A DNA stretch of 64,000 bases from JBDXHU01 sp039989475 (GTDB lineage Bacteria > Pseudomonadota > Gammaproteobacteria > Pseudomonadales > Halieaceae). The first letter of the stretch is position 1, and the number at the start of each line of letters is the position of its first letter. The position numbers and the translations under genes are program-made. This document shows positions 44,118 through 53,041 of this stretch, one piece after another. The stretch lies in assembly GCA_039989475.1 (NCBI GenBank), contig JBDXHU010000009.1:372001-436000 (forward strand), given 5' to 3'. Below the pieces are notes generated by a model. The model was not told the DNA's origin, ran no database searches, and worked only from the letters and a program-made list of their open reading frames with translations.

Positions 44118-44894
44118 ATGCCCGATAACCAGCCCCACACAGTAGGCCTGTTCGTCACCTGCCTGGCCGATTTGATCCGGCCCTCGGTGGCCTTCAGCAC
44201 CATCACACTACTTGAAGATGCCGGCTGCAGGGTCGAGGTACCCCTGGAGCAGACCTGTTGCGGACAACCCGCCTATAACAATGGCGCCATTGACGACACC
44301 CGGCCGCTGGCGCGCCAGGTAATCCAGCGCTTCGCGGAATACCCCTACGTGGTCACACCTTCCGGCTCCTGCGCCGGCATGATCAAGCACCATTATCCAA
44401 AACTGTTTGAGGAATACCCCCAGTGGCGCGCCCGCGCCGAAGACCTGGCCGCACGCACCTGGGAAATCACCAGCTTCCTGGTCGAAGTCATGGATTACCA
44501 ACCACCCCAGCTGGCCGAGGAAGACCGCGAGCGCGCAATCACCTATCACGATAGCTGCGCCGGCTTGCGCGAGCTGGGTATCAAGCAGCAGCCACGCACG
44601 CTGCTACAGCGCAGTGGCGCCAACCTGGCGGAGATGCAGTCCACCGAGGTCTGTTGTGGCTTCGGCGGCACCTTCTGTACGAAGATGCCGGAGATCTCGG
44701 AGAAAATGGTCAGCGACAAACTGGAACAGGCTCGCGCCACCGGCGCCGAACTATTACTGGGTGGCGATCTCGGCTGCCTGATGAACATCAGCGGTCGCGC
44801 AAGCCGCATGGGCGACACGCTGGAGGTAAGACATATTACCGAGCTGCTGGCGGGACAACTGGACGGACCGGCGATCGGCGAAGGCGAGACATGA
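44118..44894 (+). CDS. lutA: lactate utilisation protein LutA (cysteine-rich Fe-S oxidoreductase subunit)
   Basis: 258-residue subunit of the LutABC L-lactate oxidation complex, related to the Fe-S subunit of glycolate oxidase. Two CCG-type cysteine-rich motifs are clear: LEQTCCGQPAYNNG (about 42-55) and TEVCCGFGGTFC (about 177-188), with TPSGSCAGM and YHDSCAGL also present. The ATG at 44118 gives the expected beginning MPDNQPHTVGLF; a TTG six codons upstream overlaps the previous gene's stop. Its stop overlaps lutB as ATGA. Confidence 0.95.
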   Translation: MPDNQPHTVGLFVTCLADLIRPSVAFSTITLLEDAGCRVEVPLEQTCCGQPAYNNGAIDDTRPLARQVIQRFAEYPYVVTPSGSCAGMIKHHYPKLFEEYPQWRARAEDLAARTWEITSFLVEVMDYQPPQLAEEDRERAITYHDSCAGLRELGIKQQPRTLLQRSGANLAEMQSTEVCCGFGGTFCTKMPEISEKMVSDKLEQARATGAELLLGGDLGCLMNISGRASRMGDTLEVRHITELLAGQLDGPAIGEGET

Positions 44895-46318
44895 AGCAAA
44901 CCAGCGCCGACTTTTTGCTCAATGCCCACCAGACCCTGATCAATCCGGACCTGCGACAACGCATGGATGCACTGGGCAGTCACCTGGTCTCGGTGCGCGA
45001 CAAGGCGATGGACGAACTGGGTAATTTCGAGGAACTGCGCAAACATGTAAAAAGCGTCAAGGACCACACCCTGGACAACCTCGATCTCTACCTGCGGCAA
45101 TTTGAAGAGCAGGTGGTGATGAACGGCGGCCATGTGCACTGGGCGCGGGACTCAGGCGAACTCAATGACATCGTGCTGGAGATCTGTCGCCGCCATGATG
45201 CGCGCACGGTGGGCAAGGGCAAGTCGATGATCACCGAGGAGACTGGTCTCACCGCCCACCTGGAGCAGGCCGACCTGGAGGTGACCGAGACCGACCTGGG
45301 TGAGTACATCATGCAATTGGCCGGCGAACCCCCGGGCCATATCGTCGGCCCTGCCCTGCATAAATCCGCGGCGGAAATTCGCCAGCTGTTTCTGGACAAA
45401 CATCCGCTCGGCTCACGCAGCCTGGAAGACCCACCCGCCATGGTGCAGGAAGCCCGCAAAATTCTGCGTGAGCGCTTCCTCAATACCGACGTTGGCATTA
45501 TCGGCTCCAATGCCCTGGTGGCCGAGACTGGCCAGACCATGTTGGTAACCAATGAAGGTAATGGTGACCTGGTTTCAACGTTGCCGAAGGTACAGATTGT
45601 CTGCGCATCAATTGAGAAGGTGCTGCCGCGGCCGGAAGACGCTATGGCACAGCTGCGGCTGTTGGTAGGCTCAGCGATTGGCACCCGGGTCACCGCCTAT
45701 ACCAGTTTCTATTCCGGCCCTCGACGACCGGAAGATATCGATGGGCCGGAGGAGTATCACGTGGTCCTGCTGGACAACCGGCGCAGTGAGATCATCGGCA
45801 GCAACTACCAGGACATGCTGGCCTGCATGCGCTGCGGCGCCTGCCTCAATCATTGCCCGGTCTATATCGGGGCCGGCGGCAGTGCCTATGGTTGGGCCTA
45901 TCCCGGCCCCATGGGTTCGGTGCTAACCCCGCTGTTAACAGGCCTGGAGCAGTCCAGTGACCTGCCCAATGCCTGCACTGGCTGCGGTCGTTGTGCCGAG
46001 GTTTGCCCCGCCGACATTCCCCTGCCCGACCTGTTACGGGATCTGCGAGTCGAGCTACAGGAACAGAAGATTACGCCGTGGCGCTGGCGCTGGGGCCTGA
46101 AACTACACGGCTGGTTGTTGCGCTCACCGCGCCTTTACCAGGCGATAACCGGCCTCACGATTAAGGTCTTGCACAAAATGGGACGGCGCCGGGGTAAATT
46201 CCATTCACTACCTGTGGCCAAAGGCTGGACCGAGGTCAGGGACTTCCCGGCCCCGGAGAATGGCACCTTCATGCAGCAGTGGAAGCAGCGCCAGGGCAAG
46301 GAGTCCGACAGTGAGTGA
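44891..46318 (+). CDS. lutB: lactate utilisation protein LutB (two 4Fe-4S clusters)
   Basis: 475-residue Fe-S subunit. The N-terminal LUD domain (with GKGKSMITEETGL and NEGNGDL) is followed by two ferredoxin-type cluster motifs, CMRCGACLNHCPVY from about residue 312 and CTGCGRCAEVCPADIPL from about 362, as in LutB and succinate dehydrogenase-like electron carriers. The ATG at 44891 lies in the ATGA overlap with lutA. It transfers electrons from lactate oxidation toward the quinone pool. Confidence 0.96.
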   Translation: MKQTSADFLLNAHQTLINPDLRQRMDALGSHLVSVRDKAMDELGNFEELRKHVKSVKDHTLDNLDLYLRQFEEQVVMNGGHVHWARDSGELNDIVLEICRRHDARTVGKGKSMITEETGLTAHLEQADLEVTETDLGEYIMQLAGEPPGHIVGPALHKSAAEIRQLFLDKHPLGSRSLEDPPAMVQEARKILRERFLNTDVGIIGSNALVAETGQTMLVTNEGNGDLVSTLPKVQIVCASIEKVLPRPEDAMAQLRLLVGSAIGTRVTAYTSFYSGPRRPEDIDGPEEYHVVLLDNRRSEIIGSNYQDMLACMRCGACLNHCPVYIGAGGSAYGWAYPGPMGSVLTPLLTGLEQSSDLPNACTGCGRCAEVCPADIPLPDLLRDLRVELQEQKITPWRWRWGLKLHGWLLRSPRLYQAITGLTIKVLHKMGRRRGKFHSLPVAKGWTEVRDFPAPENGTFMQQWKQRQGKESDSE

Positions 46319-47015
46319 TGCAGAGACAGAGATACTCGGTCGCGTGCACCGCAAGCAGTACGGCAGTGGTGACGCCGAAAGCGTCAACCTGGCCCTGCGG
46401 GCACTCGGGCCGGCGCCCAGCACCGCGCCGGACAGCGAGGATGCCCTGGAAACCTTCCTGACCCGGCTGGCCACCAACAATATTTCCGTGGCAGCCGCCT
46501 CCAGCCGCTCGGATGCGGTCAAGTGCATCGCCCGCTTCATGTACGAGGAACACAATACGCACCGGGTGGTGGCGGGAAACGACCGCCGCCTGGCGGCCCT
46601 GCCATGGCGCGATGGCGGCGTGCTGGTGCGATTCGCCGCCGCTGAACCCGATGACCCGGTAAGCATTAGTTACGCGCGTTTGGGCGTCGCCGAATCAGGC
46701 TCGCTCATGCTGTATAGCAACCGTGACAACCCGGCCTCCAGTAACTGGCTGCCCCGGGACCACATAGTCGTAATGGACGGTCGCGACCTGGTCGCGAGTT
46801 ATGAAGATGCCTGGCAGGTGGTGCGCAATGATCACGCCGAGGCGGACCTGCCACGTGGCATAAGCTTTATCTCAGGGCCTTCCAGCACCGGCGATATTGC
46901 CGGTCATCTCGTCAGCGGGGCCCACGGGCCACAACGGCTGCACCTGGTATTCATTGGCCTGGTACCGCCAGACCTGCTAGTCCAGGCCGGTCATCGACAG
47001 GCCAGTCCAGACTAG
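46311..47015 (+). CDS. lutC: lactate utilisation protein LutC
   Basis: 234-residue LUD-domain protein completing LutABC. The conserved segments are LGVAESGSLMLYSNRDNPASS, a nucleotide-type loop, and GISFISGPSSTGDI near the C-terminus. The GTG start at 46311 overlaps the end of lutB by eight bases; the longer open frame upstream lies inside lutB. No lactate permease gene or LutR-type regulator is in the window. Its stop shares CTAG with the convergent hydrolase gene. Confidence 0.94.
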   Translation: MSDAETEILGRVHRKQYGSGDAESVNLALRALGPAPSTAPDSEDALETFLTRLATNNISVAAASSRSDAVKCIARFMYEEHNTHRVVAGNDRRLAALPWRDGGVLVRFAAAEPDDPVSISYARLGVAESGSLMLYSNRDNPASSNWLPRDHIVVMDGRDLVASYEDAWQVVRNDHAEADLPRGISFISGPSSTGDIAGHLVSGAHGPQRLHLVFIGLVPPDLLVQAGHRQASPD

Positions 47016-47731
47016 CCAAACAACTCCTGCAGGAAGTTTTGTAGCGATTGCCAGGAGCGGCGATTGGCCTGCTCGTTATAGACCGTACCAAAGTCAGGGT
47101 CATTGGCCTCCGGATTGGTAAACGCATGCAAGGTGTTGCCATGGCCGTGTAGCTGCCAGTCGGCGCCGGCAGCAGTCATCTCCTCGGCAAAAGCCACGAC
47201 CGCCTCCGGTGGCACCATGGGATCAGCCCAGCCGTGTTCAACCAGGATTTTCGCAGTAATGCTGTTAGCTGCAATATTGTCCGCTGCTGCCAGTATGCCG
47301 TGGAAGCTGCACACGCCGGCCAGCGGCAAGCCCGAACGCGCCATGTCCAGCGCACAGAGTCCGCCGAAGCAGTAGCCGATGGCCGCCAGTTTGCCCGTAT
47401 CTATTTCCGGCTGGCCCTGTGCGGTCTCAACACAGGTTTTAAGGCGGCTTTGCAGGAATGCGCGATCTTCGGTGAAGCGGTTCATCTGCGCGAAGGCCTG
47501 CTCGTTATCTTCGGCAATGACCCCTTTACCATAGAGGTCGAGGGCAAAACCCACGTAGCCCATGGCGGCCAGCTCTTCGGCCCGCGCGCACTCGAAAGCC
47601 TCGCGGCCGCGAAAGGCGTGTGACACGATCACCCCGGGACGCTGCACCTCTTGCTCGTCGTCCCAGGCCAGAAAAGCCTCGAGTAAGTCACCCTCGTGGG
47701 TGTATTCAACGGTGCGGGTTTGAATAGCCAT
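47012..47731 (-). CDS. dienelactone hydrolase family alpha/beta hydrolase
   Basis: Cytoplasmic hydrolase of 239 residues. The nucleophile elbow GYCFGGLCAL carries a cysteine, as in dienelactone hydrolase (about residue 119), with the later acid in HGWADPMVPPEAV and the catalytic histidine in HGHGNTLHAFTNP. The N-terminal VIVSHAFRGREAF segment holds the oxyanion region. The natural substrate is unknown, as for most of this family. It ends four bases into the convergent lutC stop. Confidence 0.88.
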   Translation of the reverse strand: MAIQTRTVEYTHEGDLLEAFLAWDDEQEVQRPGVIVSHAFRGREAFECARAEELAAMGYVGFALDLYGKGVIAEDNEQAFAQMNRFTEDRAFLQSRLKTCVETAQGQPEIDTGKLAAIGYCFGGLCALDMARSGLPLAGVCSFHGILAAADNIAANSITAKILVEHGWADPMVPPEAVVAFAEEMTAAGADWQLHGHGNTLHAFTNPEANDPDFGTVYNEQANRRSWQSLQNFLQELFG

Positions 47732-47813
47732 ATCAATGCTCCATGCGTACGCTTGTCGAAGGTCACTATCTTCCGTATCTTTTTTGACGCTTGCAATCCG
47801 TTAGGGAAAATAT

Positions 47814-48677
47814 ATGCACCTGGCTTTCAGCTCCATGAACACCCTCAATGACCCGGCGCCGGCCGATTTGGCGACCGCCCTGGAGCAGCGTGGTTTCGAA
47901 TCCCTGTGGTACGGCGAACACAGCCATATCCCCTGCTCTCGCAAAACGCCCTATCCCCCGGGTGGCGAGATGCCTGCCCCCTACCGCAATATGATGGACC
48001 CCTATGTCTCCCTGATGGCGGCCGCGGCCGCCACCACCCGCTTGAGACTGGGTACCGGTATTGCCCTGCTGATGGAGCGGGATATTTTTTCCCAGGCCAA
48101 GACCATCGCCAGCCTCGACCAGTTATCGGGTGGGCGCGTACTCATCGGCACCGGGGTTGGCTGGAACGAGGAGGAGTTCAGCAACATCAATCCGCACCCT
48201 TTCAACAAGCGCTACGCGGTCATGCGCGAGACCGTGGCCGCCACACGAGCGCTGTGGACAGACGCGCAAGCCGAGTATCACGGCGACTATATCGACTTTG
48301 ACCCGGTCTGGGCCGACCCCAAACCCCTGCAAGCGGGCGGACCACCCATCTACATGGGCGCCATGGGTCCACTGGGTGTCAAACACGCCGCCCAGTGGGC
48401 GGACGGCTGGTACCCGGTGGATATTGCCCTGCCCGACATCGCCCAGGATGTGACCCGCTTCAAGGAATTGGTGGCGGAACAGGGTCGCGACCCGGAGACT
48501 GTGGCGATCAACCTGCAAATCATGGACACTGGCAACCTGGACAAGCTCAAGTTGTACCGAGACCTCGGCATTGAACGCGCCACCGTTGGCGTTGCCATCG
48601 ACATGTGGGACAAACCCGATCAAATCATGCCCATGATCGATCAATTTGCCGAGATCATTCCCGAGCTGAAAGATTAA
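47814..48677 (+). CDS. LLM-class flavin-dependent oxidoreductase (F420-type family)
   Basis: 287-residue TIM-barrel oxidoreductase of the luciferase-like monooxygenase superfamily. Typical features include ALEQRGFESLWYGEHSHIP, TTRLRLGTGIALL, LDQLSGGRVLIGTGVGWNEEEF and GGPPIYMGAMGP. The closest-looking members are annotated as F420-dependent, but FMN is equally possible in a gammaproteobacterium; the sequence alone does not decide. AGGGAA lies before the ATG. The gene is followed after 21 bases by a SYLF-domain gene. Confidence 0.85.
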   Translation: MHLAFSSMNTLNDPAPADLATALEQRGFESLWYGEHSHIPCSRKTPYPPGGEMPAPYRNMMDPYVSLMAAAAATTRLRLGTGIALLMERDIFSQAKTIASLDQLSGGRVLIGTGVGWNEEEFSNINPHPFNKRYAVMRETVAATRALWTDAQAEYHGDYIDFDPVWADPKPLQAGGPPIYMGAMGPLGVKHAAQWADGWYPVDIALPDIAQDVTRFKELVAEQGRDPETVAINLQIMDTGNLDKLKLYRDLGIERATVGVAIDMWDKPDQIMPMIDQFAEIIPELKD

Positions 48678-48698
48678 TTACGCACCCTGGAGTACAGC

Positions 48699-49265
48699 AT
48701 GAATCGAGTTATCCCTGGCCTGCTGATCAGCCTGTTGTTGGCGACGCCGGCGCTGGCCGACAAGAACCAGGACAAGCGCGACAAGGTTCAGAAAATGAGC
48801 ACCGAGGTGCTGGCGCGACTATACAAGGAAAAACCCGAGACCAAGGAGTTGGTCAAGAACGCCAAGGGCTACGCCGTGTTCTCCAACATCGGCGTCAATG
48901 TTTTTTTCGTCTCTGCCGGTGGTGGTAACGGCCTGGTTCACGACAACAAATCAGGCGCTGATACCTATATGAACATGGGCACTGCCGGCATTGGCCTGGG
49001 CCTGGGCGTCAAGGATTTCCGGGCGGTGTTTGTCTTTCACAGCCGCAAGGCCCTGGACAACTTCGTCGAGTATGGCTGGGACTTCTCCGGCCAGGCCGAT
49101 GCGGCGGCCAAGAGCGGTGACAAGGGCGATGCGGGCAGCGTCGCGGCCACCGTGGTCAACGGCGTTTCAATTTACCAATTGACGGAAAACGGCCTGGCGC
49201 TGCAGGCCACGCTACAGGGCACCAAGTACTGGAAGAGCAAGAAGCTCAACGCCAGCGCTGAGTAG
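48699..49265 (+). CDS. secreted SYLF-domain (YSC84-like) lipid-binding protein
   Basis: 188-residue protein with a signal peptide (LLISLLLATPALAD) and a SYLF domain, the phosphoinositide/lipid-binding domain named after SH3YL1, Ysc84, Lsb4 and a plant FYVE protein. Matching stretches are NAKGYAVFSNIGVNVFFVSAGGGNGLV and YMNMGTAGIGLGLGVKDF. Bacterial members are thought to bind lipids in the envelope, but function is unsettled. GGAG precedes the ATG. It ends exactly where the convergent FadL-like gene ends. Confidence 0.85.
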   Translation: MNRVIPGLLISLLLATPALADKNQDKRDKVQKMSTEVLARLYKEKPETKELVKNAKGYAVFSNIGVNVFFVSAGGGNGLVHDNKSGADTYMNMGTAGIGLGLGVKDFRAVFVFHSRKALDNFVEYGWDFSGQADAAAKSGDKGDAGSVAATVVNGVSIYQLTENGLALQATLQGTKYWKSKKLNASAE

Positions 49266-50513
49266 TCAGCGGCTGCCGGAACCAAAGGGCCAGTCGAAGG
49301 ACAGCGAGGCGAACCAGATTTCGTTGCTGCCGTATTCTCCCTCGAAACCAAACAGTGGCGGGGCCTTCTGGCTATTGATGGCCGCATCACCATAATCGGC
49401 GTAGACCAGGCTGCCTGATACCTTCATACCGCTGTCACGAAAATAATCCGCACCGATGGCGTAACGAATCTGCCGGTCGATAGGCATATCGGCGGTACGG
49501 TCTTTGGCCCGGGTGGGGTCGGTGTCGTAGCCTATACCGGCTCGCAGGGTCCAGCGGCTGTTCATGCGATAGTCCGCTCCCACCGCGTAGTGGTATGTGT
49601 CATCCCAATCACGCGCCAGCGTGGCACCGCCGGTATTGGTACTAATGAAAATATCCTCCATTTCACTCCAGTTGTCCCAGCCCCAGGTCGCATGGGCGGT
49701 CCACTGTTGATTGATATCATGGCTCAGGCTGGCGCGGACGACAGCTGCCATGGTCAGCTTGGTGGTCACACCCACCTGGCCGAGTAAGTCGGCGGAAACA
49801 TTGCCATCGTACTCGAAGTCGAATTTGGAGGTGCCGCGCACGCCAAAGCGCGTGCGGTCGGAGAACTCATAGTGCAGGGCCAGCGTTCCTGCCACCTGGG
49901 TGTCGTTGCCGTCCAGGTTAATCTTGCCATCCGGACCCAGGCCGGGAGCGCCTGGATTGGGCACGGCGACGTCCATATCCAACTCGGAGTACATGACCGG
50001 CACAGAGAGGCCCAGCGACAACTTGTCGTTTACCTGGTAAGCAACTGATGGCACCAGGCCAATCACCAGAATAGAGACATCCTGCACCTGGTAGCGCCCG
50101 ACCCAGTCATCGTCGTAATCCAGCACTGAGCCCGTCAGTGCCACACCGGAAACTCCCAGCGACCATTTTTCATTGAGGGGATGTGCATAGAAAAAGCTGC
50201 CCCCGGGGGTCGGGTCGGTAGCATTGCCACCATCACCATCGCCATTGGCGATCCCACTGTTATCGAGGTCGAACTCTACATTCGGGGCTATGACGCCAGC
50301 GGACAGCATAAGCTCGGACTTCTCCAGCCGTGACATCGCCGCCGGATTGAAAAAGGCGTCGGTGGCGTCGCCGTTACCCGCCTGCTCACCGGCGCCGGCG
50401 CGCCCCTGAGTGGGCTGGCCGAATTCAGTAATCCACAGACCACCAGCCTGAACTGATGCGGCGGCTACTCCCAGCACAGCTGCAAGCAGCGTCCGTCCAA
50501 GACTGTTTGACAT
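49266..50513 (-). CDS. FadL-family outer-membrane protein
   Basis: Outer-membrane beta-barrel transporter of 415 residues. A signal peptide (LLAAVLGVAAASVQAG) is followed by the FadL N-terminal hatch sequence GGLWITEFGQPTQGRAGAGE and the NPAAMSRL motif. Long-chain fatty acids or other hydrophobic molecules (aromatics, alkanes) are the likely substrates. C-terminal strands end in SLSFDWPFG. It is transcribed towards the SYLF gene and follows the NnrS gene on the same strand by 60 bases. Confidence 0.92.
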   Translation of the reverse strand: MSNSLGRTLLAAVLGVAAASVQAGGLWITEFGQPTQGRAGAGEQAGNGDATDAFFNPAAMSRLEKSELMLSAGVIAPNVEFDLDNSGIANGDGDGGNATDPTPGGSFFYAHPLNEKWSLGVSGVALTGSVLDYDDDWVGRYQVQDVSILVIGLVPSVAYQVNDKLSLGLSVPVMYSELDMDVAVPNPGAPGLGPDGKINLDGNDTQVAGTLALHYEFSDRTRFGVRGTSKFDFEYDGNVSADLLGQVGVTTKLTMAAVVRASLSHDINQQWTAHATWGWDNWSEMEDIFISTNTGGATLARDWDDTYHYAVGADYRMNSRWTLRAGIGYDTDPTRAKDRTADMPIDRQIRYAIGADYFRDSGMKVSGSLVYADYGDAAINSQKAPPLFGFEGEYGSNEIWFASLSFDWPFGSGSR

Positions 50514-50573
50514 CCAATTAACTCCCGCTCAAGAAAAACCTGGCTACCAGTGAAGCACAACAGCAAGCAGCTG

Positions 50574-51737
50574 TCAGCCCATGCCCCCGTCGGGCCTGGC
50601 ACTCGCCAGCATTGGCAGGTAGAAATAGAGAAACATACTGTAAGCGCCCATCCAGCCCAGCGCCGCCAGCCACAGCAGGGCAAAGTAATACTCGGGCATC
50701 AGGCTGGCCGCCACCCGGCTCAGAATAGCGACAATCATCAGGATATAGGCCAGGGCAAAACCGGCGGGCAGCTGCAGCGGTCGCCCGGTGTGGCCCAGGC
50801 TCACCCTGGAGATCATCGCCAGTATCATCAGGCCAAAGCCACCCAGGGCCAGCAGGTGTATGGCGGCAGAGCGCGGCAGGTCAAGAGCCCACAGGGCGAA
50901 TCCGGCGATCACACAGGCGTAGGCAATATGCAGCGACCACAGCAGCGGCACGCCCAGGGATTGCCAGGGCTTCCAGCTCAGCCAGCGCAGCAGGTTAGCC
51001 AGCGCGACCAGGCCCGCTGTCACCCGCAGGTAAACCGGTGAGACCTCTAATACCAGTAGCAACAAAAACAGCGCGCTGGCCAAGAGCGATAGATACTCCA
51101 GCAACGCATAGCGGACTGTCGGTGCTCGCTGTAAACCACGGTCGCTGAAAAAAGGAATGACCCGGCCACCGACTACCAGCACGATATGGATGATCAGGAA
51201 CAAGGCGCCATTGAGCAGGAACCCGGCCTGGGTTGTATCTCCCCGCTCCAGGACCAGAGCATAGGCGCCACTGAAAGCGGCAAACAGCAGGAACACCGGC
51301 GCGAAAAACACATTGCGCCAATTGCGCGCCAGCCAGGTCATGCGACCCACAGTCCAGGCCGCCAGCAGGAAGAACAGCACATCGATGCCCGCCGCCAGCC
51401 AGTCGGGGCAGACGGGCAACACCCAGCCCAGCCTGGCCAACAGCCAGAGCAGCGCCAGGCACTGCAAGCCAGCCCCGCGAATTGTCGGCACGCCGGTCCA
51501 GGTCTGGGCTGCGGTTAGCACGAAGCCCACCACGACCGTGGCGGCAAAGCCGACAATCATCTCGTGCATATGCCAGAGCAGGCCCACTTTACCCAGCCCC
51601 AGCACACCCTGGAATTGCAATAGCCAGGCCAGGATAGCCAGGCTGCCAAAAGCCGCCGCAGCGGGAAACAGTGGGCGGAAGGGCATGCGCCAGAGCGGGG
51701 ATTTCGGTACGGAAGGTGCTGTCTCTTCCATGTTCAT
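50574..51737 (-). CDS. nnrS: NnrS family membrane protein
   Basis: Polytopic protein of 387 residues with about 12 helices. NnrS proteins are heme- and copper-containing and linked to nitric oxide stress and denitrification. The signature MPFRPLFPAAAAFG, HMHEMIVGFAATVVVGFVLTA and LALGGFGLMILAMISRVSLGHTGRPL (metal-ligand histidines) are all present. It starts in the ATGA overlap with the preceding GTPase-like gene's stop, so it belongs to that operon. No denitrification genes are nearby. Confidence 0.93.
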   Translation of the reverse strand: MNMEETAPSVPKSPLWRMPFRPLFPAAAAFGSLAILAWLLQFQGVLGLGKVGLLWHMHEMIVGFAATVVVGFVLTAAQTWTGVPTIRGAGLQCLALLWLLARLGWVLPVCPDWLAAGIDVLFFLLAAWTVGRMTWLARNWRNVFFAPVFLLFAAFSGAYALVLERGDTTQAGFLLNGALFLIIHIVLVVGGRVIPFFSDRGLQRAPTVRYALLEYLSLLASALFLLLLVLEVSPVYLRVTAGLVALANLLRWLSWKPWQSLGVPLLWSLHIAYACVIAGFALWALDLPRSAAIHLLALGGFGLMILAMISRVSLGHTGRPLQLPAGFALAYILMIVAILSRVAASLMPEYYFALLWLAALGWMGAYSMFLYFYLPMLASARPDGGMG

Positions 51738-53041
51738 AGCAATGCCATCACTCGATCAAAAATATTGACGCCCTCGCGCGCCTGAAACTGGTAGTTCACC
51801 TGCACCACAGGCAAGGACAAGTGCAGCAGTGCTTCAATATTGGCGGGACTGGCATTGAGCACCACATCGGCCGCACTGCTCTCAATCGTGGTTTTCAGCT
51901 CCTGCCGCTGGGCGTCCGAGTAACCCATGGCCGGCAATACCCGCTGTAAATGCGTGTTACTGGCGAAGGTCTCGGCAATGCTGCCTACCGCCGTGAGCCG
52001 GGGATCAAGCACTTCCCCCACCCCGTACTTTTCGGCGGCCACCCAACCGGCGCCGAAGGCCATGCCGCCGTGCGTGACGGTCGGGCCATCCTCCACAATT
52101 ATTACCCGTTTGCCGCTCAGCTGTGCTGGCTCGTCCACAGTCACCTCCAGGTCCGACAGGACCAGATCTGCGTCCGGATTGTACTCTTTTTGCAGTGCCG
52201 TGATGGTCGCAATAGCGCTGGCCTCTGCCTGCGCCACCTTGTTGATGACCAATATATCCGCCGCCCGGAAATTGGTCTCACCCGGATAATAGTCCAGGCC
52301 GTGACCAGCGCGCAGGGCATCGCTGACCACGATACTGAGATCCGGTTTGAAAAAGGAGAAGTCGTTATTGCCGCCATCCCAGAGGACAATATCTGCTTCG
52401 GCCTCAGCGGCTTCCAGTATGGCGGCATAATCGACCCCGGCGAAGATGACCAATCCCTGGCGCACGTAGGGCTCGTATTCCTCGCGCTCTTCAATGGTGC
52501 ATTCGCTGCGATCAAAGTCTTCCAGCGTGGCAAAGCGTTGCACCGCCTGGGCACTGAGTTTTCCGTAAGGCATGGGGTGGCGCACAGTGACCACCCGCAC
52601 ACCTGCGTCCACCAGTGACCGCGCCAGCCATTGGGTCAGCGGGCTCTTGCCGGTACCGGTACGGGTAGCGGTAACAGCCACTACCGTTTTTCTGGAACGC
52701 AGCATGGTCTGGTCCGGGCCCAGCAACACGAAGCTGGCCCCCGCCGCCTGCACCCGGGCCGCCTTGTGCATCACCTCGCGATGGGCAAGGTCACTGTAGG
52801 CAAAGAACACGAAGTCGATTTTCAGCTCGGCGATCAAGCGCGTCAATTCCGACTCATCGAATATGGGTATGTCGGCCGAATAATGCTCACCCGCCATGGC
52901 CTGGGGATAGCTGCGCTGGTCAATAAAGGGAATCTGGGTCGCGGTAAAGGCGCAGACCCTGAACTCGGGATGCGCCTTGAAAAAGGTCTGGAAGTTGTGA
53001 AAGTCGCGACCGGCCGCGCCCATGATAATGCAGTTAAACAT
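51734..53041 (-). CDS. cyclic 2,3-diphosphoglycerate synthase-like P-loop protein
   Basis: 435-residue protein resembling archaeal cyclic 2,3-diphosphoglycerate synthetase; bacterial relatives are often called GTPases and have no proven reaction. The N-terminal part (FNCIIMGAAGRDFHNFQTFF) resembles an NAD(P)-type fold; then the P-loop ATRTGTGKSPLTQW (Lys about 132), an acidic GNNDFSFF motif and DILVINKVAQAE (NKxD-like) follow. The start is ATG at 53041, overlapping the carbamate kinase stop as TGATG; GTG at 53044 is adjacent. Its partner genes (carbamate kinase before, NnrS after) suggest phosphoryl or nitrogen metabolism; the exact role is unknown. Confidence 0.75.
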   Translation of the reverse strand: MFNCIIMGAAGRDFHNFQTFFKAHPEFRVCAFTATQIPFIDQRSYPQAMAGEHYSADIPIFDESELTRLIAELKIDFVFFAYSDLAHREVMHKAARVQAAGASFVLLGPDQTMLRSRKTVVAVTATRTGTGKSPLTQWLARSLVDAGVRVVTVRHPMPYGKLSAQAVQRFATLEDFDRSECTIEEREEYEPYVRQGLVIFAGVDYAAILEAAEAEADIVLWDGGNNDFSFFKPDLSIVVSDALRAGHGLDYYPGETNFRAADILVINKVAQAEASAIATITALQKEYNPDADLVLSDLEVTVDEPAQLSGKRVIIVEDGPTVTHGGMAFGAGWVAAEKYGVGEVLDPRLTAVGSIAETFASNTHLQRVLPAMGYSDAQRQELKTTIESSAADVVLNASPANIEALLHLSLPVVQVNYQFQAREGVNIFDRVMALL

